A stretch of DNA of 64,000 nt from assembly GCA_003344405.1 (NCBI GenBank), contig NOWV01000120.1:62001-126000 (forward strand). Direction: 5' to 3'. Positions 1 to 12,700 of this stretch are shown here, piece by piece; positions within the stretch are counted from its first letter, which is position 1, and each line of letters begins with the position of its first letter. The position numbers and the translations under genes were made by a program. Below the pieces are notes generated by a model. It had not been told where the DNA came from and made no database searches. It saw only the letters and a program-made list of their open reading frames with translations. Source of the stretch: Trichoplax sp. H2 (taxonomy: Eukaryota > Placozoa > Uniplacotomia > Trichoplacea).

Positions 1-170
1 GCTGTAATACCATCGTAAACATTACTTAAAAAGCGATACGGGAGTAAAATCTCTTCTACCCGTTGCTGAACATTAAGGCAAGTATATTGTCCATTGCATA
101 ACTTTTTAGCTTCACCAAAATCCGGTGCATGTACTCGATAGTCATTGGTCTCCTCACATTCGTCAGCCAT
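1..170 (-). CDS. 5' coding exon of an unrecognised gene (runs off window)
   Basis: An ATG at 168-170 on the minus strand opens a reading frame that stays open to the window edge (about 56 codons). The translated start reads MADECEETNDYRVHAPDFGE and continues through a CNGQYTCLNVQQRVEEILLP stretch. The acidic start followed by an amphipathic Val-Glu-Glu-Ile-Leu-Leu segment looks like protein rather than noise. I do not recognise the family. The start is the first ATG, with a purine three bases upstream. The rest of the gene lies to the left, so product and length are unknown. Confidence 0.5.
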   Translation of the reverse strand, partial: MADECEETNDYRVHAPDFGEAKKLCNGQYTCLNVQQRVEEILLPYRFLSNVYDGIT

Positions 171-643
171 TTTATCTTACTACTAACCGAAGAGATAATG
201 GGAAGCAGCTACACACAGTAATCTAACATATAAATCGAAAAATGTTTCTGTCTAGATAGTCAAAGAATATGATCTTGGGATTGCTCTATCTTTTAGCTCA
301 GCTTTGCACACCGATGGCAGAATTTGTCCATGGGTGCATTGATTGCTTCAGCGTGGAGAGGCGACTGACACTACTTGCAACGAAAGTACAACTACGCATG
401 TGCTGTATGTTACAGTGTACTGTATACTGTACTGTACAGTGTACAGTGCATAGTACAGTACAGTAACAGCTGTACAGAGTGCTGGACAGTATCGAGCGAT
501 TCAGTGGATTGTACAGTACAGGACAAGTGTCCATTATACAATATACAGTACAGTATTACACAACCACCATGATCGTACTACAGTATAATGTGCAGTACAG
601 TTAGCACATCGACTGTTCACTATATACAACATACAGCTATTTT
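171..643. repeat. Upstream spacer with GTACAGTAC-type palindromic cluster
   Basis: No gene is supported here. From about 405 to 604 the sequence is dominated by TGTACAGTAC / GTACTGTACA words, many of them self-complementary around GTAC. Open frames in all directions encode Cys-Thr-Val-Gln-Tyr runs, a direct result of the 6-base repeat, and are not genes. Confidence 0.7.
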
Positions 644-1065
644 ACAAACCTTAAATGTTATTTAGCATACATACCTAGACCTTTACATTGATCTGATATC
701 TTATCACCATTCTTACTTCGTATTACTATTACTATTGCATTGATAGTCTGTACAGACATTGAATTGAAAAATCAAATTCACAATTTACAGCTAATCATCA
801 TCGAAGTAAAGCTACGAAACAATGGATTGAGACGTCTTTGACTTCCATACGCGTATAATCGTGAAGTATAGTTTCACATGCGGAATAAGTAATACGCCTC
901 AATACGAGCTCGAGGACTCGTTGTACATAGTTGCACAAAGATCTTGGAGAGTGTCCGATACTGCATCCCAAATTTAACTATTTCTCAGTCTCGGAAATTT
1001 CAAACTGTTACTCTAAACGATTAGCAACTATAGTATTATTAAAGTACATTAATTCAATAACACCA
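644..1065. repeat. Left copy of a duplicated block flanking an assembly gap
   Basis: The 422 bases here recur at 1086-1595 with about four substitutions and one 88-base absence. The left copy lacks the segment found at 1337-1424 of the right copy. It ends directly at the run of N. This is most simply two alleles placed in tandem by the assembler. Confidence 0.9.
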
Positions 1066-1085
1066 NNNNNNNNNNNNNNNNNNNN
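1066..1085. other. Assembly gap (20 N)
   Basis: Twenty consecutive N. The sequences on both sides are the start and end of the same duplicated block. Confidence 0.99.
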
Positions 1086-1595
1086 ACAAACCTTAAATGT
1101 TATTTAGCATACATACCTAGACCTTTACATTGATCTGATATCTTATCACCATTCTTACTTCGTATTACTATTACTATTGCATTGATAGTCTGTACAGACA
1201 TTGAATTGAAAAATCAAATTCACAATTTACAGCTAATCATCAGCGAAGTAAAGCTACGAAACAATGGATTGAGACGTCTTTGACTTCCATACGCGTATAA
1301 TCGTGAAGTATAGTTTCACATGCGGAATAAGTAATATGAAGAGAAAGCTAATTCTGCCACGCAATACTTCATTTCTATTTTCTTCACACTATTGTAATTG
1401 TTGTGTTGTCGCGTACTTGCTGTACGCCTCAATACGAGCTCGAGGACTCGTTGTACATAGTTGCACAAAGATCTCGGAGAGTGTCCGATACTGCATCCCA
1501 AATTTAACTATTTCTCAGTCTCCGAAATTTCAAACTGTTACTCTAAACGATTAGCAACTACAGTATTATTAAAGTACATTAATTCAATAACACCA
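1086..1595. repeat. Right copy of the duplicated block, with 88-bp extra segment
   Basis: The 510 bases repeat 644-1065 and carry an extra 88 bases at 1337-1424, bounded by a short TA microhomology. Short ORFs over the extra segment differ between copies, so none is likely to be coding. From 1596 to 2469 the sequence is AT-rich with no supported gene. Confidence 0.9.
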
Positions 1596-2469
1596 TCTAC
1601 TGGTATCGGATTGACCATCAATCGTATAATCACGTACAGTACAGTACGTTACTAATGCAGATAAGCAATCCTGTATACTAGGTACAGCAGAATGCAGGAG
1701 ATAGAGTATAAATATTATGAAACATGAAAACCCGATACGAGCTAATTCAAATTTGATAATTAGTTTCCTGAACTATTTCTCACAAACAGTATTATCAGGA
1801 TAAATCATAAAAGTGCAGAAGTATAATTTAGATTTATTTAATTTAATTTGTGATAATATTTTTCCATTTATAAAATGCAGTTGTCAAAGTTTGCGTAAAT
1901 TCTTTTAGATTATCATGCTCATGCATAACTTGTCTAAATTGCATTAACATACATAGCAATCCCATCATGGTCTACACAAGGTTCGTACATATAAATTAGA
2001 TAAAACGCTTCATACATATGCAATATCACAGCACATACAATTCGATAAATCCTGGAATTACCACAATCACAATGAAATCGAGTATTTATTTGTGTTACCA
2101 ACCTACTGTGATATATCTAGCAAAGCCTGAAGTGTCACACGGTTAAATTAAAATAATAATCTTCATCAAGTATTTCCATTAGAAGTAGCAAAAAGCACAT
2201 ATAACATTATACTAATATTATGATCAAATGATTTCTATCCATCCATGAACATTTCTGTCAATCTACATTATGTGCACACAATCCGTCAAATCCCATCACG
2301 AATTTATTGATCAAATGGTGACCCGTGCATACGTACAATCCATCAAATCTTCATCGACGAAATTTAAAGCTATCATTAATTTGATGCTCTAAGTGTAAAT
2401 CAACAAAAGAATTGCTAGAGTACGCTGCATAATAGAATAAGAATTAGCTTATATTTACTTTCAAATATT

Positions 2470-5400
2470 TTATTTATAATCGTATTTGTCGTATTTGCTG
2501 AAGGTATTGACGCGATTTCGTGGTAATTCCCCAAAAATATCGGTACTTTTCTTACTGATGCTATTTGCGATAGCCTTCATACTTTCGGCTATATTATCAT
2601 GCCTTTCTGGTAACGGCTAAAAATAGATAAATTGGTCACTATCGCCTTCATATTTCAAAAGTGACTGCTATGTTACTAAGAATATATTTAGCTATAACTG
2701 CATTATTACGTACTTCAATGTCAATAGGCTTCTTCTGACTGCGTTCTAATAAACCTATATTTATTGGCAAGGAATTTGCACAAGGCCGACTTATAGAACG
2801 CAATCGAGTAGCTGGTAGCCCAACAACTACATTTTCAACTTCTTCGGACAAACTATTATCTGTAAAAAAAGAACATAGAATGAGTAAGCTACTGATTCAA
2901 TTTCATAATATTTCTCTGAAATCACAACTCTCTTTTATAGTGACTCCACAAACCGTCGCTATGGCTATTACTGTTGCTAGATAAATCATCCGATTCGCAT
3001 TGCATAGGCTTTTCGATGGTAGTATCATCTTCATCCATTGCAAACAATGCATCAGCTACAGTTGTTATAAATTCATGAAATTAGTTTACAGTTAAATTTA
3101 TTTATCAATATCTTAAAAATGAACATACGATCTTCGTCCTGGTAACCACTAGTATTCATTTCAGGTACATTATTTTGACGACCGGCAGATCTCTGTAGAA
3201 ATTTATAGTAAAATAAGAAATTCTAACGTACCCGTCACTAAAATCTCAAAAGTTCTTACCCTCGACGTCTGAGATAAATAGGAACTAGTTTTGTCATCAT
3301 TCCAAGGCTTTTTCTGCTTCCATTGAGATCGATTGGCTATATTATCTATATTATGATGATTATGACTATTGTCTTCGGTTATATCATCAGCTACTGGTAA
3401 CTCATCGCCATCATCTTCTAACATTGCATCTGAAATATTGCTTTCAATATCTTCACCAGTGGCATTAATGACAACTCTATGAAAATGAAAAATTACGGTA
3501 AAGAACTTGTTTAGTAAGTGTTTGTACAGAAAACTCTTAATAAATTTTCAGGAAATAGCTATGACTAAATTCTCACTTTCGCAGAGAGGCTTCATGGCTT
3601 TTTATCAGCACCTTCAATGCAGTGTATTCTGCTTTCTGTTTTGCAATATAAGAGCTGCAATGTACAGTTAATAAGTCAATAAGATAGCATCGCTTGTAAA
3701 TTATCAATTACTTGAGCAAATCTATAGATATCAACGTTTAAATACTTGCATGCTTGCAAGTTACGAAATACTATCATTGTAATAACTTTACACTACAAGT
3801 CTATCGATAGCATTTGCAACTACATACTTGATTCTTTCCTTCATAGCATGTTCCTCGACTTCCAAGTACTTTTGTGAAATTTTATCAATAGAATTGAATA
3901 CAGATCGAATTTTTTCTCCAAAAAGGACAGCTCTTGAATCTATAATGTGTGAATAATACTTGGTAAGATTATCTATACGAATACTATTTTACTACTACCG
4001 ACGCGATTCTTGAATATTATACGATATTGTAGCTATATCAATAAATCTGATCCAAAATTTACATAATGCATATACTCGTATATACTGTGCATAAAATTTT
4101 CTGCTTAAATTATCTAGCATACGAATTGATTTAAATCGGAACAAGTATGCTGTAACATACTGTAGATATCTTAAAAGTTTCTCGTACGTAAAATTTTACT
4201 CGCATAAGTAATCAGAAGCTAAAGCAAATTAAGCAAGCATTATTCGAAATAACTACTATGGCAGATTCTTTACTATTGTAATTACAGTCCTCTATATAGT
4301 TTCATTATTAGTCCTTATCCATAATAAATCTGAACAGTTGAAACGTCATAACAAAAGAGTAAGAATATGCGATTTAATGCGTATCCAGTAAATAATAGAA
4401 TTATAAATTTAATCTTTACATCATTAATCGAGAATTTGCAGAACTCTACCCACTGAATCCTATTTTAATAGTTTCTGGGTCATGTGCAAATATATTTTAT
4501 TTTAAGTAGGTGCTCAATACCTATTTCTACTGTAGACCTTACACAAAATACGAATACAACGTACTGGTAAAAAGTTTAACTATTTCAGGTATTAATATAG
4601 TAAATGACAACTGTAATGTATGATGCAGATAGTTAGCGAGCTATATGTATAGCGATATAAGTTATAAGATGAATGTAATCCTATCGTAACATTTTAGTTA
4701 GTTTAAAGACCTTGTGTTATACGACTCGGAAAGGACTTACGGGTATACGAGAGATTTATTACAAGAAAAATAATAATTTCACATAGAATCGTTAAATCTA
4801 TATACTCCAAACTTACCGTTTGGTTCTGTTCCGTTTCTAAGGCCAATTTTAATACGAAACGCCGGACAAAATCTCATCTTATCCGACTTTGTGGCAGCGA
4901 CCTCATCGAAAGGCTAGTATAAATAAAAAACAATATTTCGGATCATAAGTAGAGTAAAGGCAAATGAAAAAGTGTAAATGAGGAAAAAGTTTCGTACGGG
5001 TACAATCCTAAACATAATAGTGCAGTATTACTCGTTTCGTGTTAATTTTTAATTTGTACAACACCCAAAGAAGTATTCACTTTATTTATCTAGTAAAAGT
5101 GACCCAACTTTTAATTTGAGAGATAGCAGTGTACTTTAATTTAGGTAATTCCAAACATTTAATATACATTTACACTCCAACCAGATAGCATTACTTTTCA
5201 ATTGAATAAAAAAGCTCACAATTCGCCGCAGAGATCAACACAGTCTTGTACTATATTGGTTGCGCTAAACAATCTCGTAGTTGATAGAGGTTTACATTTT
5301 ACCTATTCTATTAGCTACAAATTATCATCAAATAATATCATACCTGTAATTCTCGAGTGGCCAGTACCATATCTAAGCCAATGCGAGAGTGAATTGCATG

Positions 5401-7309
5401 TGTATCTGTATTGCAATTGACGCAACTACATATGATCCATTCCTTAACGGCTCTTTGCCGAACTAGAAATTTATGTTCCTGTAAAGCCATTTGAAAATAA
5501 CATCGGTGATCAAGATTGAAAATATCTTTTATCTAGGAGTTCCGTATTATTAAGTAAACTCATTATTGCAGTACTTTTATCCTTTAAGAAGACAATGTAA
5601 GACAATTTCCGAACCATATTACTGTACAGTACAGTAAGGCACTCAGTGTTATATCTATATAGATCTGATACGTATCGTCTGTAAAGTTCATAGAAAATGA
5701 TCAACGGAAGCAAACATTGGGAGTAAGCGTAGATGCACCGCCGTACTGTACTTTACGTAGGTGGTCCACAACAACAAAATATTTTTCTTGCAGTAGTTGC
5801 GGATGCACATTTAAGTAAACACAATCTCTCATTCTATATCACCAGTTCGCAGTTACACCTAGTCATTTACAGTTCGCTGATACAAAATCTACCGTACACG
5901 AAGAATACAGCATGAATGACGAGAGTATACAAAATGTTGCTACAACTAACGATTAAGGCAGAAAACTTACGAAAGAGTACTGTATACATAGTACTCGTAG
6001 TTCATAAGATATCGTAATTTAACCCCTCTGCGGAGTCTAGCTCTAAGGCCTTCTGATCGAACTGTACGCTCGAAGTTCGGTTATCTAATTGATGTACTAT
6101 AATGTCCTGATACAACTACGCATAACCTTTATCGCAACAGGAGTAATAATACCAACGTCGTCGTCTACTAGTAGCGATTTTATAGTTTGTAAAATCTTAA
6201 TCTTCAAATACTGTGATGGAATAACTGCACTGCACAGACTACACAGATAATCATAATGTCTCTGGCCATACGACCATGTACATTGTACAGTACTGTACTT
6301 CTTTTATACGTAATAATGCATCCATCATTCACGATCGCATAGGAAGGATGTTTATTAGCTGGCATGCCGCTACCTCTACCCGATGCAGCTTATTCTGGAT
6401 GCAACAACTTGTATTGAAATTGTAGCAATAATAATGTCTGACTGATAAGATCCAATCTCGATGTATTATAGAAACGTTAAAACAATACGTACTAAGTTGT
6501 ACATTTTTAAAAGTGCAATCGAACGAGAAGTCAAGAATAGAATCTTTGCATCAGTGGGCATACAGTATAAGAAATAGTCAAGGCCCGCATACGATAAGAC
6601 TTACGATTGACCTATATACATTTACTTCAACAATTCCAAAATATTCTGTGAATGGCAGTACTTTAAATCCGTGGGATATCAATCTATTTGGTCAAGTGTC
6701 CAACAGCGTAGCAATGAAAAGTTATCTATCATAGCATAATATTTATTTATCATTCGCTACGTCTGCCGGTTTACATTAAAGCAAATGCAGTACTGTACAG
6801 TACAATTATTGTCAGCTTTGAATGCTAATACAACGTCGATTCCACCTCTGGGAAAGAAGATAACAGACGGAAGAAAATTCATGCGAGTTTGGGTTCTAGG
6901 TGTTAAATCGTCATTTCTCAATCGCAGTACGAACCTCTTTTTATCACCTGTATTGAGTAAAAGCAAGTACACAGTACGGACATATAGTATAGTCATCCGA
7001 TAGGAGAAAGTAGGAATATGGAAATTGGTCTAAGCTTGAAATCCATGCAAGAGTATTTGCAGTAACATGTTGGACTGACACTATGACACATTTTCAAAGC
7101 AAAGTTGGACTAGCCAAAGGCAAATCCATCTGCAATGTACATTTACTTTTGCATACCTGATTGATACCTCCCAAGTTTAATTTTATTTGATCCAGTGGTT
7201 GATTGAAGAACTTATCTTTATGCTTTAACTTCTCCATTGTATCAATAGCTTGCTTTTCTCGCCAATGGATAGTAATATTCAAACACTGACAAGTTAGCTT
7301 TTTGGCCAT
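2470..7309 (-). CDS. AKT1S1: PRAS40 / Lobe homolog, TORC1 and Akt substrate
   Basis: Proline-rich Akt substrate of 40 kDa binds and inhibits TORC1 through raptor and is phosphorylated by Akt and TORC1. My model is 416 codons in ten exons, phases consistent: 7157-7309, 5344-5478, 4817-4913, 3828-3939, 3577-3654, 3260-3476, 3129-3192, 2954-3055, 2714-2859, 2470-2616. Three PRAS40 hallmarks are visible: a TOS-like FAMDE at 290-294 followed by a CESDD/NSLSEE acidic stretch; an SLPI segment at 349-352 like the vertebrate KSLP motif; and the C-terminal block IAESMKAI..IFGELPRNRVNT, whose R-x-R-x-x-T at 401-406 fits the Akt site. The N-terminal half has paired-cysteine segments (CQC near 7, CSCVNC near 72) absent from vertebrate PRAS40; the longer insect Lobe may be closer. 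The C-terminal half is secure. The two 5' exons, across a 1.7-kb intron, are less so; an alternative start is the ATG at 5490. Confidence 0.88.
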
Positions 7310-7412
7310 CTTGAATTGCTACTTTCCTACCGTCTACAATGAATTAATCAAAATACGTGTCTACAACGAGGTCATTAACTCGCTTTCCCCCACTTTACGT
7401 CCAACGACGTCA

Positions 7413-7497
7413 ATGGCAAAATTGCTTAAGCCCAGCGGCGGAAATGTCAAGGGTAGTACCAACAAGAGTACGGGCACTTTGAAAGCAACCAATAAAG
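7413..7497 (+). CDS. Possible first exon of a divergent gene
   Basis: An ATG at 7413 opens a 28-codon frame reading MAKLLKPSGGNVKGSTNKST and onward, ending at AAAG|GTAAAA, a plausible donor in phase 1. It lies about 100 bases from the PRAS40 start on the other strand, which would fit a shared promoter. No convincing second exon was found downstream, so this may be leader sequence or chance. Confidence 0.22.
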
Positions 7498-9726
7498 GTA
7501 AAATAGACTGCTGAAATGGGTAATCAACTCGTTGAACTACTATCAGCTAGCGATTGGAAGGCAATTGAAGGTATTCGAGGGGCTAACTTTGCCAACCAAT
7601 GGACAAAATGATCTCAGTGAAATTTGCAGTGAAAAAAAAAAATTTTCAATTGCAGTTACGTCGTCGACTGCCCGCTAAGTCCCATATATAAGAACAAGTC
7701 TTAAAAATTTGGGGGGGGGTTTTATACTGACTGTATTCCCCCTATACTGTACTGTAGTATAGTACTGGTCCGTCTACACTGTACGGTACTGTACTGTACT
7801 GTAGAACACCGGTGTCTTTGTGTACAGTACTGTACAGTACTGCTGACGGTGGGGATTTCCTTGCAGTTTACAGTACAGTACTGTAGGAACTTACTGTAAC
7901 ATTGCGCCCGCGCAGTGTCACAGCGCATCCATCACAAAGCATGTGACTCTCATACGACCATCACTCACCTCTAAACGATGTCGTTGAGAGTCGGTCAGCT
8001 TAGTGAAATCATACTGAATTTGCGCAGTGGAGCTGTACAATACTGCCTCGATCGATGACCAGCAGGCTTAATGAAGTAGATTGCCAAGCGATGCAATCCA
8101 TCAATCAATACATTGGCTCATTAAAATCAATTTATTAGTCATGATTATTTTGAGTCTTGCTAAAGAAGAAAAAAACAATGTTATACGCGTACAGTATTAT
8201 CATTGTCATGTCTACTGGGTCCCAAGCAAGGACTACTGCAAACGGCAATCCTTTTTTTTCTAGTAGTCCATGACCGCTAGACTTGAAATGGACTGGAGAG
8301 AATGCGATACCCAGATACCCAGTAGTCTAGAAATTCCAAAATGAAATCCTTTCGTCATGACAAGAACTTATCGGAGATGCAGTATGCCAATAACTTTGAA
8401 TAACCTGCCAAACAAGATGACATTATATTGGCCATCTTTCAATGATGTAGTTTATATTCAAGATGTTACAGTTGATGTTTAGTGCATGCCCTGGACACGA
8501 ATCATATATTATAATCCGTCAATGTTATTGATAAATATTATTGTTATTAATTGAGCGTCTACTCCTTCAAGATTTATCTTGGCATGGAAGGTTATCCTTA
8601 TTGGCATAGTAGTTCAACTTGTAAGGACAGACACCCAACAGAGCCAGTAAGAAAGATAAAATTGAGCAAAGGCAACATACATCTAATTTCAGAATCTTTG
8701 AATAATTCAATTTTTATTGCTTGAACAATCTTGGTAATAAAGATATTGTACGAATACGTATATCAATAAATGTCAATGATGAAGAAATTAATAAATAATT
8801 GATTATTTTCATCAATACACGTACATCTGTTAGATAACTCGACTGAAAGTCAAGAAAGTAGACTAGTACTGTACATTACTCTTGGGTACAATATTACAAT
8901 CCTTTTAACAATAATAATTACAATAACGATGAAACACTTGAGTCAAAGCCCACATATTATTATTTATTTTTTAATCGTACGATTTGGCATGTTGACCAAG
9001 AAGTGAAATGGCTTAATACCGCTATTTGGCAACTAGTTGACTTATTCTATATAATAAACTAGGCACAAATAAGCAATCGTAACAAGATTTGATCATTTAC
9101 TCAATTTTTTTCATAAAAAAAAAAAGACAAATATAAGACCGCGGCTGAACGGGAATATTAATGCAAGCAATAAAGATAACATGAAACAGTGCTAGAAGCC
9201 TATAATAGAAATAAAATTCTAAGAGATTGAAGTATACAAAGGTAGGTAAAGATGATTACAACCTTTCAAGGAATTTGTTGATCAACTACAGTACTAATAC
9301 TTTCAAAAATGATAAAACGCATCGAAGCGGTGAACGATGCACAATTGAATAGTCATTTACACTTAGTCACTGTAGTGGCGTAAAAATTCTGTATCCTACA
9401 TCGTTCTTACAGATATTTTAATTTAATCTATATATAAATTGATGTTGTATAGAGTAAAAAACAAAAACAAAGATTCATCAATACATTATCTACTGTACGC
9501 ATACAAACGTATATATGCTGCACTTATGTGTACATGTAACCACATACAAATAATCTTAGGTATTTACTATTAAAGTAATAATTTAATTTAAATTATTTTT
9601 TTACATCAAAATTAAAATGGTGCCTTCGTCTCGATGATTTAGCGATCAATGTAATAATAACATACGTATATTTGGCAATAGAACATTAGAGTAGAAATAT
9701 AATTACGGTAATATTATTATTTATTA
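7498..9726. other. Spacer with GTAC palindromes and unresolved exon-like fragments
   Basis: A GTACAGTAC-type cluster lies at about 7743-7886. One exon-like stretch on the minus strand, 7969-8066, is bounded by an AAG acceptor and a strong GAG|GTGAGT donor and would read ..YSSTAQIQYDFTKLTDSQRH..; it could be real but I found no partner exon. On the plus strand a short frame at about 8285-8346 ends QIPSSLEIPK then stop. From 8350 to 9726 there is only AT-rich sequence, probably including the 3' untranslated region of the K+ channel gene; AATAAA-like signals lie just past its stop. Confidence 0.4.
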
Positions 9727-12700
9727 TCATGCTTCAATACTAGCACTTGATGGAAGCGGTAATGTACCATTAATTTCAGTAGTATTTTCGGGAATAGGTG
9801 GTAAAATTTCTGATTCATATATATCATCATCGGGCACATCCACAATACTACGCACTGTTGTGATAGTCGTTAATGATTCACGTCTTGAATCATGACTAGC
9901 ATTCAATCGATCAATGTAAGCTTGTAATGTTGGCGGTGGTTGAACCACACGATTAGCACCATCTCGGTTTAATTTTTTGTTGCCGTTGCCGCGTGAATCT
10001 TTCCTTCTTTCTCGACCATGCACCGGACTGACTCTTTTCGTACCTGCTCTAGGATGTGTGGTTGTTTTATTTGTGGCACTTAGCGTTGAATCAGTAGATG
10101 ATATTCTATCGAATCCTGAACTTGACCAATCTGGTCGTTCGGACTCATTAGCTAATGTAGCATCGATTGCCTTGATTTTCATCTTTTTAGGCAATTTAGC
10201 TTGTGCTTGAGCGTGATTGTAGTACAACGAGAAATTATTAACGATAACAGGTACCGGCAGAGCAATGGTTAATACTCCAAAGATGGCGCATACTGAACCA
10301 ACAATCTTACCCATCGTAGTTTTAGGTGCGATATCACCATAGCCAACTGTAGTCATTGTAGCGATAGCCCACCAGAAGCCTTCAGGTATACTATAGAATT
10401 TATTATGATATGAACCTTTCTCGGTGTAATAGATTATTGTAGAAAAGAAGAGAACTTGAATAGTCACGAATATAACCAGTAAGAGTAACTCTTTCCAACT
10501 ACTGCGCAACGTATGATACAGAATTTTTAATCCAGTTAAATGCTTCGATAATTTAATTATTCTAAATAGACGTACTAATCTGAAAAAGCGAATAACTTCA
10601 GAAAACGTTAGTACTGATTCTGGTATCGAAATATACGCTGGTGAGGTAGACGTTGAATTATTAGTAATATTGCTAGCCAGTGATTCTATCGATGTGCGTG
10701 ATACCGTTGTGGCTGCAGCAGTAGCATTACGAATGATGGCACCTTGGATGACACGAGATAGCGCTAAATTGATATAGAAGGGGATCAATGCTAACAAATC
10801 GATTAGGTTCATAAAACTCCTGAAAAAGTATCTAGGATCTGGACAAACGGCAAAGTGTACTATGAATTCGAGAGTGAAAAATGCATTGCAAATATAATCC
10901 ACAACCAGTATTGATAATGAAGGGAATAGCTGCTTTTGTATACGACTTGCATTTGTAGTAAGGATGCTAATATTTTCCTCATATGTAATATTTGTATCCG
11001 GTTGCATGGTTTCCAAGCAGAAAACGAGGATGGAAACGAGAATTAAAAACAGTGAAAAGATGGCTAAAATCTAAAAACGAGAAAAAATACATAAATAAGG
11101 ATTAAAGCATATTTTAAATTTAGCGTAAAATAAGCGAAAATGAGACAGGAACTATCACGAAATTGGCCGAAATATGGATTCCCTCATGTGAAATTATCCA
11201 AGGCTATTTCCTCTTACAAATATCGATAGCTAATTGTATTTGTTTTACTATTTGTACAGAATGTTTTAAATTATCGAATAACACGCTGTCTTACGGTAAC
11301 GTGGCAACATACTGCAGTCTTGCGAATGTTGCTTCAGATATACCTATACATTAGCTTACTCCTTTAAAATATCCTGAAATTATTATTCATTAAGCGATAG
11401 AATAGAATCGCAAAGGAAATAAAGAGATTAGTCTCCAACGGTGAAATTTTTAAGAAATCACTTTCTTTCGACGTTTAGCGCTGAGTACTGTACGGCGTAG
11501 GGTTATTATTTTCGTTCTTATCCTTTGATGCGGTACTTGTTGCAAGTTTTAATTACTTCAAATTTTTACTCTACGCAAATCTCCCTTACTCTTACTGACT
11601 CTCTACAGTGGCCTATGTACTTCTTTTTATATATATTTCTTGATGCCGTACTTTGTAATGAGTTTAAGTACCTCTAACATTTTACTCCATGTAAACTGAC
11701 TCGTACTCCTGCTTACTCTTGAAGCTGTACGAATATCATAAAACATCACTAACTAAATAAATAAATGCCTACAGCAAGAACAGCAGAGAACTATTACAGC
11801 ACCAGATTCTGTTTGCTGAAGGCGTCTACTTTGTCTTGTATTCTAAAATAATCAACAATTTTGCAATGAATCATTCCGTATACAATATAAAACTTTTAAT
11901 TTGATATTAATGCCTTTGGGTATAAAATGAATAAATCTATACAGAAATTTACAGTTCTTTATTTTATGCAACAACAGCCCTTTTATAGAGATAGCGAGGA
12001 ATTCCTTTCTACCCAACAAAATGAAATATCCATTCCGAATACCAAAGACTGCAGCGGACTTTTGACTGTTTATTAAAGGATAGAATATACATGGTGCTGT
12101 CGAAAATATTGCTATAAAAATCTTAATTAAAGAAAAAGGGAAATTTACGTTGATGCGGTAGACGGGAAATGCTGACGATGTAGGCGTAAGACTAGTTATA
12201 GCCCTGCACGAATTATGCTAAGCCGCTTGGGTCGGTAAAGTTGCAACCATATAAATGCAGACTAGCTAGTTTTATGTGTATGATGTTGTCATGCAGGAAT
12301 TTTAGTTGCCAATTCAAAAATCCTATCAATACCACTTACAAGGCCCATTTTGACCGGTCTATCTGCTCTTTGTCTCTCTCAAAATGTATTTTTTATAGTT
12401 ATTATTACGGATAAATGATACCGCAGAATCTGGATTTACTTAAATAAGATTGGATTCGAATTCCATAACAAGAAAATAATTGACTTTGCTTTGGAAACGC
12501 TAGATTTGAACATTAAAATAAGCCCGATTTGAAATACATAGAAATGGTGACTGTAATTAAAATTTTCAATCCTTGAAATAGATCTGCCCTTTTAATACAA
12601 TCTAATCGCATTTAAAACTGTAAGCTAATTGTACGGTTGTCTAGTCAATTTGGAAGGAGAAGGGGGACAAAGAAATAAATCTTCCTTATATAGTACTATG

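Noticed and set aside
6757-6996. Minus-strand ORF with acceptor-like TACAG as an extra PRAS40 exon
   Set aside because: Its open frame needs a different phase from the exons on either side; in the required phase it stops within ten codons.
9977-10210. 77-codon plus-strand ORF
   Set aside because: Antisense shadow of the K+ channel C-terminal coding exon.
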